From assembly GCA_028565635.1 (NCBI GenBank), contig JAOXYB010027135.1:1-11390 (forward strand): DNA of 11,390 bases. The letters are read 5' to 3'. Positions 1 to 7,600 of the stretch are shown piece by piece (within the stretch, counting starts at the first letter, position 1; each line of letters starts with the position of its first letter). A program made the position numbers and the translations under genes. The notes beneath the pieces are model-generated. The model was not told the DNA's origin. It was given only the letters and a program-made list of their open reading frames with translations, and ran no database searches. This DNA is from Phoronis ovalis (lineage: Eukaryota > Phoronida > Phoronidae).

Positions 1-1602
1 TTTATACTGAAGATTTATTTGTTGCAACTTATTACGTAAAATAATTGATGATCACGATGCCTACAAGTAGAAAGAAATATTGAAAAAGGCAACAGAGAAG
101 CTGGTGAAGGAATGCAGGGAATATGGACGAGTGAAGTAACTTAACCAAACTTAACGATGCCGATGGTACTCGAGATCGCACTGACCCAGGACCCGGGAGC
201 ATCCCGGTAGTCTAACCCTTGTTTCGCATCGTAAACCAACTCTCCGGTTGATTGTAAAAGGAACCTTTGTTCGAAAGCTTTAAAAATGCTTTAGAAGTCG
301 CAGACAGGGAACTTTCGGCCAGGCAGAATTCACAAAAAAAGAAAATATCAATATTTTTTGCAAGTTACAGTATGTTAACGGTTCTCGCCACTGTTAAGAA
401 GTGTCTATTATAATAATGGAAATGTCTATCTCTGATTGTCTCCCCAACTGTTGTAATTGATGACCAAATCAGTGTCCAGTTTCCAATGCGCTCATTAATT
501 TGTGCCATTGTTTATTATTTGATAAGTGATATGTTTATGTTGGTCATTTTTCTGTAAGAAATTGTATAATTTTTGCCTCAGGGCTTGAAATTTAAGAACT
601 TCATAATGCACATGGCTAAGTTTATCAGGTGGTGTGTTGCTAATATTTCAGCCTGGGATTCTACATACAGAGTTAATTCTATAAAATGTTATAACAAGTT
701 GTGTACAGAAGGGATATTAATCCTTGCACATACACTTTATAAATTTCATTGGTATGAATTAGTATCTATATTTAATTTGAACTGTTTGAAATTTTGAGAT
801 GAGGCACCAAAAGACACATCTGAAACTTTCTGCTGTGTTTGTTCATAACTACCTGATATAATGTCGTGTCTGGATAATCCCCAACTTTCTGCAGTATCTT
901 TTAATGTTACAGTAGAAAGCTTTAATATAAACTAGCTATTGCATACACAGGGAGCTTGATTTGCTCAAGGAACACATCCTCCTTTGGTTGTCACAAAATT
1001 AGACATTTGAATGAATTGTACTATTATAGCCAATATGGTGAATCATAATAACAAAATCATTTAACCTACTCTGGCACTTTCCTGTTTATGCAGCTCAATA
1101 CAGCCATAATGATAATCTCTGCTTGTCATTGATTATGATATATGCCAGCAGTAATAGTACTAAAAGGCTAGAGATGTTAATGTTAATTTGATGAAATTTG
1201 TGTAACACTAATTAGCTTCGTGCTCTCATTAGAATTCTGCTGGTAGCTAGGCTTTTGAGTATAGCAAGAAGTAGACAGTTGAAATTGAAGTTATTAATGC
1301 TCTCCCTGGACTGATAATGATGTCTATGCTGGGACCTAGTTGATGGCAGTATTTTTTTTCTTTGAATGATACACTGAGGGGAGTCCAACTGTTTGAAAAT
1401 ATATATCACTCAAGTTTTGTAATATTTGTTCTGACATTTAGAGCTGATACATTATGCAAAAACAATGCTGTTAAAAGTGAAATAAACCATTTGCCTCTGT
1501 GCTGGGAATGAAAAATGCAAAAAAATTATTGTTGGGTTAATCTTCCTAACAAATTCTCATAACAAACTCATGTTCTTACCTCTGTCCTGCTTTGTTTTTC
1601 AG
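1..1602. other. Upstream region or large intron without recognisable exon
   Basis: No stretch matches the N-terminal ADAM prodomain or a signal peptide, and open frames here are short and composition-driven. Because the exon at 1603 begins inside a codon, at least part of this region must be intron. Positions 155-317 are rich in CpG compared with the rest of the window. The remainder is AT-rich with short T and A runs. Confidence 0.6.
155..317. other. CpG-dense patch
   Basis: Twelve CG dinucleotides fall within 163 bases, including cccggg, ctcgag and ttcgaa. CG is otherwise sparse in the introns. A small inverted repeat, ccggga-gca-tcccgg, lies at 193-207. The patch could be part of an unmethylated regulatory element, a noncoding exon or a young insertion; the sequence does not decide. 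Confidence 0.4.
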
Positions 1603-1681
1603 CAATTTATTTACTAAACTATATGTAGAAAAACATTATGCAGATGATGGGTCACCTGTTATCAATAAACCTAACACTCAG
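1603..1681 (+). CDS. ADAM prodomain exon (79 nt)
   Basis: This is an internal exon with acceptor tttttcag before 1603 and donor CAG|gtgagt. It begins with the third base of a split codon, then encodes 26 residues starting [18 protein letters not shown]. The pattern F-x-E-x-HY followed by an acidic/Gly turn is typical of the middle of the ADAM prodomain (Pep_M12B_propep), which keeps the enzyme latent and helps it fold. It ends in phase 0. The preceding exon is not recognisable in the window, so the signal peptide and about the first 80 residues expected of the family are missing. Confidence comes from the match to family pattern and from in-frame joining to the next exon. Confidence 0.88.
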
Positions 1682-4600
1682 GTGAGTACAATTGTAAAAA
1701 GCAATACTGAATTGGTTGTCATGCACGCACTTACGCAGTTCTCATTAGTTTTATCCTCAACTAAGTAAGCCTGTTGATTCTTGGCACACACAGGTACTGT
1801 ACCGAGGAGATCTTCAATTTGTTGCAGCCTGTTTTAGAGTTGTCTTGTCTGTGTCTAAGTGTGCGTAAAAGTACCTGCATCCAGCACTAATAGGGAAACT
1901 CATAAAGGTTCAAAAGAAAGTGATTTAGTATGCTTGGTGTGACGATTAATTTTTGCCATCTTCATCTCTTTGTTTTATTTTGATTTTTTTTCCCCAGGGT
2001 GCACTACATTGTCATTATCATGGAAGTATTAGAAATATACCACACTCTGTTGTAGCTCTAAGTACATGTGATGGTTTACGGTAAGAAAACTGTTTATCTC
2101 CATTGTCCTATTTTCATTTCTATGTCATGTCTTTAAATGTATTATTAAAGGAGACCAGACTGATTTCAATTTTATGAAAAAGTAATATAATTGGGAAAGA
2201 AATCTGTGTTTTGGTAATTTTAAAAACTAAAAACTGCTTTGTTCGTTTGATTACTTGTCTCACAATCTGCCTCCAATTTTTGTACCCAGTTGAATACTAC
2301 TGTAAATGACTGGGATAAGATGGATGTAGTGGTCATATTAAGAATGTAAGCATATTTTTGTCACTATAGCATACTTGAAAGCAGCGACATGTATAAAAGT
2401 GAGATAGCATAACTATTTTAAAAAGTATATCACAGTACAGTTGCAAAATATTGGTGTGGCTTTAAACATTCCATTGGTTAAAGTGTTTACAACTGCCCCC
2501 TTTCTTTTGCCTAATTTTAATTTATATGTACATTTTAAATTTATTTTTGATTCTTTGTTTAATGTTACAGAGGCCTTATAGATAATACTGTTGACCAGTA
2601 TTACATAGAACCTGCTTATCAGTCATCCTTTGAACACATAGTATATAAATCCTCAGATTTGATACCAAACAATTTCACATGTGGTCACAAACATGGCGAT
2701 AGTGAAAATTCGTACATTAGTCCACACACTGCAAATATTATGAGAGAAACGCATTCTAGGGTGAGTGAATAGTTTTCCGTTGTCAGGCTATATATGTAAA
2801 ATACTAGCAATACAGAAATGTGTATCTGTCATAAGCTTAGCACTAACGATGAAAATCTCCAGGAGTATTTGCAGAGTTCAGATAAAAGTCCAAATATATT
2901 ATAGAACAATGAATTTCTACCGGAATACAATGCTGCCCAAGCAAAGAAAAGAGAAATGATCAGTATTCTGATTCCACCAGCAGTGAAGGCATTGTTGACA
3001 TTGTTAACCAGATTTACATAGCTTTAATGTATTTGAATGAAGTGTTTACGAAATTTATCTATGGCTTTTAAAATATGACAGATTCCTTATTTAAGATTTT
3101 TTTTTCAGCTACGAAGAAGTGTCCGTGGCCCATGGAATGAAAATAAGAAAACTCGTTATGTAGAACTTTATTTGGTAAATGACTACAGACAGGTAATATT
3201 ACATACATGTTTATGTGGTGTGATAATTTACCTGTAGAACTGTTGTTAGGTTTTGCTTATGATAAAATGTACTATACAAACAAGTTGCGGATCTCCTAAA
3301 ATGAATAATTTGCAAAAAGAATTTACAAAATTACTTAATTAATTTTGAACTTTGTATTTTTGGCTCTAACACCTGCCACTGTTAATTTTTGTTACCGGTA
3401 ATGCCTAACTCATGTCAGAGAAACATAATTTATATTTTTTGTATGGTGGAATATATAAAATCCTTTATATTCTATTTATATGCAATCATCTGGATACTGA
3501 ATTTTTTAAATATCAAAATAATTTGATAATTGTATAGTTTAAGGCATAATGTTTTTTTTAAATAACTGAATGTTGGTATTCAGATAATTGTATATCTGTA
3601 GAAAATTATACAGTTTTTCCATATTGATACAAACAAACCTTTTTCACCCTTGATGCCATAGAACTTTTGCTTTATGGGTAATGGTAGCCCTTGAACCTGA
3701 ACACTTAAATACCTACAAGTAACATAAAAATAACTTCAAAATAGTTTGTGCAGTTTTTTTATCTTAAAGATACACCTAAGTTGAAAGTTTGTCATGTTAA
3801 TGTGGCATCTTGTTAAATTTAAGTGGTTGAACTTATAAAGGCTGAATAAAAGTGCATGCCTTAGCTTGTCTTACAGATTTCTTTTTGCATAGTAACATTT
3901 AACTTGAGGAAGTACATATACAATCAATTTTATCTTGAGTGCTAAAAACAACTGACACTTTTTTTTTTGTTTATTACAGTATGATCAGTTGGAAAAAAAC
4001 TTGGACAAAGTCATCTCAAGGTCACAAGAACTTATCAACATTGCAAATGCAGTAAGTAGTAGCAGTACCAAATAATGTTTTGTTTAAATGCTATTATTCA
4101 CATTGAAGATAAGACTTCTTTTCTTGGTAAGTGAAGAACATTTTTACAAATAAAATTGAATAAAATAGTTTAGTTTCTGGAATATACTGTGAATTATTAG
4201 TTATTTTTAAAGCCTCTATCAATTTTAAAATGTTTTACCAACAAACTGTTATAATCAAAGAAACCCTTGCTGACTATTCTACTTTTAACTTAAAAAAAAC
4301 ACCCTGATGTGTTGGAACAGCTTACTGTATTTTGGCTGTAAATTTCAGCGTTACAATACCCTTGATATCTACATAGCGTTGGTTGGCATAGAAACATGGA
4401 CAGCTGGAGATAGAATAACAGTGGAGAATGATGCTGATGCAACGTTAACAAACTTCTTGAAATTTCGAAGAAACTTCATCAATCCTGCTTTCAGGAATGA
4501 TAATGCTCAACTTGTAACGTAAGCACATCATGATAAGAAGAATATGTAATTTTCTCACTTGTTGGATGTCTAATGATACCAATTTATTTCTAAAATCACT

Positions 4601-7600
4601 ATTAATTTGATCACAATTTTCTTGATGACTTAGATAGTTGAATTATTACTTGTATTTAATCCATGTAGTGTTAAAATTACTTCGTGGAAAATAAAGATAG
4701 CAATTATTTTCTTAAAATATTGATAAAAATAAGTATTGTTTTTCCAAAAAAGGAAGTTAAATTATTTAATCAAGTGAAGTAACAGAGATTATATGGTAAT
4801 CTCATTTAAAAGGACAGCAGTAGCTTATAGACTTCAGCAAGGACAGGTTGTTCAAAACATTGACTAATGACACAAGCTTCTTAACAGAATCTGGCATATG
4901 CAGCTTTAGTATTTCATAAGCATGAATGTCATTGTTGTTCAAGTTATGACATTCAATTAATAACATTCTCATTTACTGCGTATACTAATATATTTCTGTG
5001 ATAACTTTCAGTTTGCTCTGAAGAACTTCATTTGTCTAAGTATGCTGTGTCATATTTAGTACATCTTATTTTTATAATATGTACATTTACAGGGGTCATA
5101 TATTTGCTGATGGTGTTGTTGGCAAGGCCTTGAAAGGTCCTATTTGTACATATCAGTACTCTGGAGGTGTTAACATGGTAGGAGTTCATGTCTAACTTTA
5201 TGTTGAGCTGTTTTAAAATTATCTGCTCCAACCTGGTATAAAAAAACAATGTTCCCATAGATAGAACACAAAAAGGATATGATATGTCATAAGCTACTCC
5301 ATTACTACTGTTACTTGGTTTTGGTTATGGGTTCAACACAATTGTTAGTAATGCCACATCATTTCCAGGACAAAGTAAGAGAGTAATAATCTTGTGTCAC
5401 TGACTAATGAAAGCTGCATGGAAAACATTTCTATCTGTTAAATAATCTTTCTTTGCATTCAGCTTTGACTCACAGCAAGAAACAGCCTTCAGAAAATTCT
5501 GCATTACTTGCAGGTGTGAACTTTGAGAAGCAGATAATTTTAAAATGTGCATTTTGTATTTCAGTTATGTGAATGTGGTGCATTCATTATGCTTTGTATT
5601 TCTGTAGGGGTCGTGTATTTAAAGATTTCTTCTTAGGTCGGGCTATTCCTGGTACGATCTGTACTCACCAGTACTCCGGAGGGGTGAATTTGGTAAGAGG
5701 TTGCCAGATAATGCATGATAGCATGGTAGTTACTCATTTAGGACTGAATGCAAGTTCAACTACATTGGGTTTAATATGCACTCATACGAATGACGAATAC
5801 ATTGTATTTCATACATATAAAAAATGACAACACTTTATAATCACCAATACTAAGAAATTGTGGAGACCTGTTTTTCAAATTTTCATAATTCTGGTACTAT
5901 TTGCCAACGAAGATATAGTTGGGATGTAATAATAATAGTTCCCTAGCTAGACACACTGTTTTGAGCTACCTCAGTTCTTAGTTACATCCAGATACAAGTA
6001 GTTTCTCTTCAACCATTCCTGTACAGTTTGCACTAGATCCATTATTAGTCTTAAAAGTAAGTCACATTGACATTAATCATAGTATTAGCGGTTATTATAA
6101 TAATTTAAAAGTAATGAACATGATATCTTATTTGCCACTTTATTTCTATTATTCTATAGAGAACATTCACTTGATTTGAAAGATTCTTAACTTGTGAGTA
6201 CATGTGTACTGAACTGGCTTCCTCTTACTGGCTTCTCTCTGTCGAGTTCTAATATTGGTTTGATCCATCCATACTTCCTAATCTTAAATAATAAAATTAA
6301 GCAGCTTCTTGCATGTTGATTACTATAATTTTGTTCTCTTTTATACCAGGTGTATTAGATTTTCATTTTTCACAGCACATTCTTGTGTTACAGAAAGTGA
6401 GGTCGGAATTGCAAATTTTTTAATCCAGCCGTTGTTACAAGTAATATAGTGATATAGCTGATAATAGAAGCAAAGAGTCAATAAAGTGTAACTTTTATAT
6501 CTCTTTACTAAAACATGTTTCTGTTGCTGGTGTTTGGTACAACATATGCATTAGCATTTGGAATTTTGAATATTAACAAAATATTACACTTCTGCATCTA
6601 ATATAATTGGATTTGAAGAAATTCAATATTTTACACCTTATACGTTTATTTTTCATATTATGCTTGGTGTATTTATAGGATCACAGCCGCTCCATACTTG
6701 TAACAGCCACTACTTTGGCTCATGAGCTTGGACATAATTTTGGCATGGAACATGACTCAGGCGACTGTGATTGTCCTGAATCACGATGCATCATGGCTGC
6801 CACTAGTGGGTAAGCTGGAGATAAACTTCTGTTTAAAGGCTATTTTTTCTTATACTTTATAGCTATATTGTGAAGCTGCTGATTTTACAATATCAGACCC
6901 TGTGGTTTTCTGCAATGAATTTTCTTCTTATTCTGCAACAGAAATAGCAAATTCTGTGAAGTTCTGCACAGATAATATAAGTGATTTTTCAAATTTATGG
7001 ACAAAAAATTGGGATCAAAAGAATTCATAAAATGTCAAACTGACCACAGCTGTAAAGTAACTCCAAGATGGCGCTAAAAGCACTTCCAGCACCTTTGGAC
7101 ATGTTTGGTATTTTCGATGGAACTAATGTGCCTGAAAATAATGTAGTGCCAGCTTAAAATTTCCATCCACGGTACAGTAAAACGGAATTTCGCAGGATCT
7201 GCTATATGATAATCTTTGAAACTATATATTTTTTTTATAAAAGAGTATGCTAGAGGCTATACTGCAACTTTAAATGATGAAGCCCTATTAGTCTATATTA
7301 AGGCACTTGCAACAAAAGTTTTTGACCTTGTGATTTGTCACGAAAATCGTATTTTCAGTGGAATTCAGCCAGAGCATTGGTCAAGCTGCTCAAAGAAATA
7401 TCTTGAAGATGCGTTTGACTTAGGTATGGATTACTGTCTATTAAACAAACCAGAACTTATTGAAGGTGGTGCAGTATGTGGTAATGGGTTCTTAGAAGAT
7501 GGAGAGCAATGTGATTGTGGTTTACCTGAGGAATGCACTAACAAATGTTGTAATGCCACAACATGTACACTAACTCAGAATGCAACATGTGCCACTGGTG

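Noticed and set aside
193-207. ccggga-gca-tcccgg hairpin as an RNA gene or terminator
   Set aside because: A 6-bp stem with a 3-base loop in eukaryotic DNA, without any surrounding structure; kept only as a detail of the CpG patch.
573-797. 74-codon open frame upstream of the first exon
   Set aside because: No family resemblance, AT-driven composition and no splice connection to the ADAM frame; a chance frame.
1-1602. Signal peptide or first prodomain exons
   Set aside because: No hydrophobic start or prodomain pattern with matching phase could be found; a short ATG frame at about 861 ends after 24 codons and resembles nothing.
5178-5607. Mutual exclusion by steric hindrance or U2/U12 mismatch
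   Set aside because: The interval is 430 bases, far above a crowding distance, and all four sites are GT-AG U2-type.
5693-6678. A third copy of the alternative exon
   Set aside because: I looked in the flanking introns for the conserved C-T-x-Q-Y-S-G-G block and its DNA and found only the two copies.
7065-7073. YY1/Pho-like site aagatggcg
   Set aside because: A single partial motif match; too short to support a binding site.
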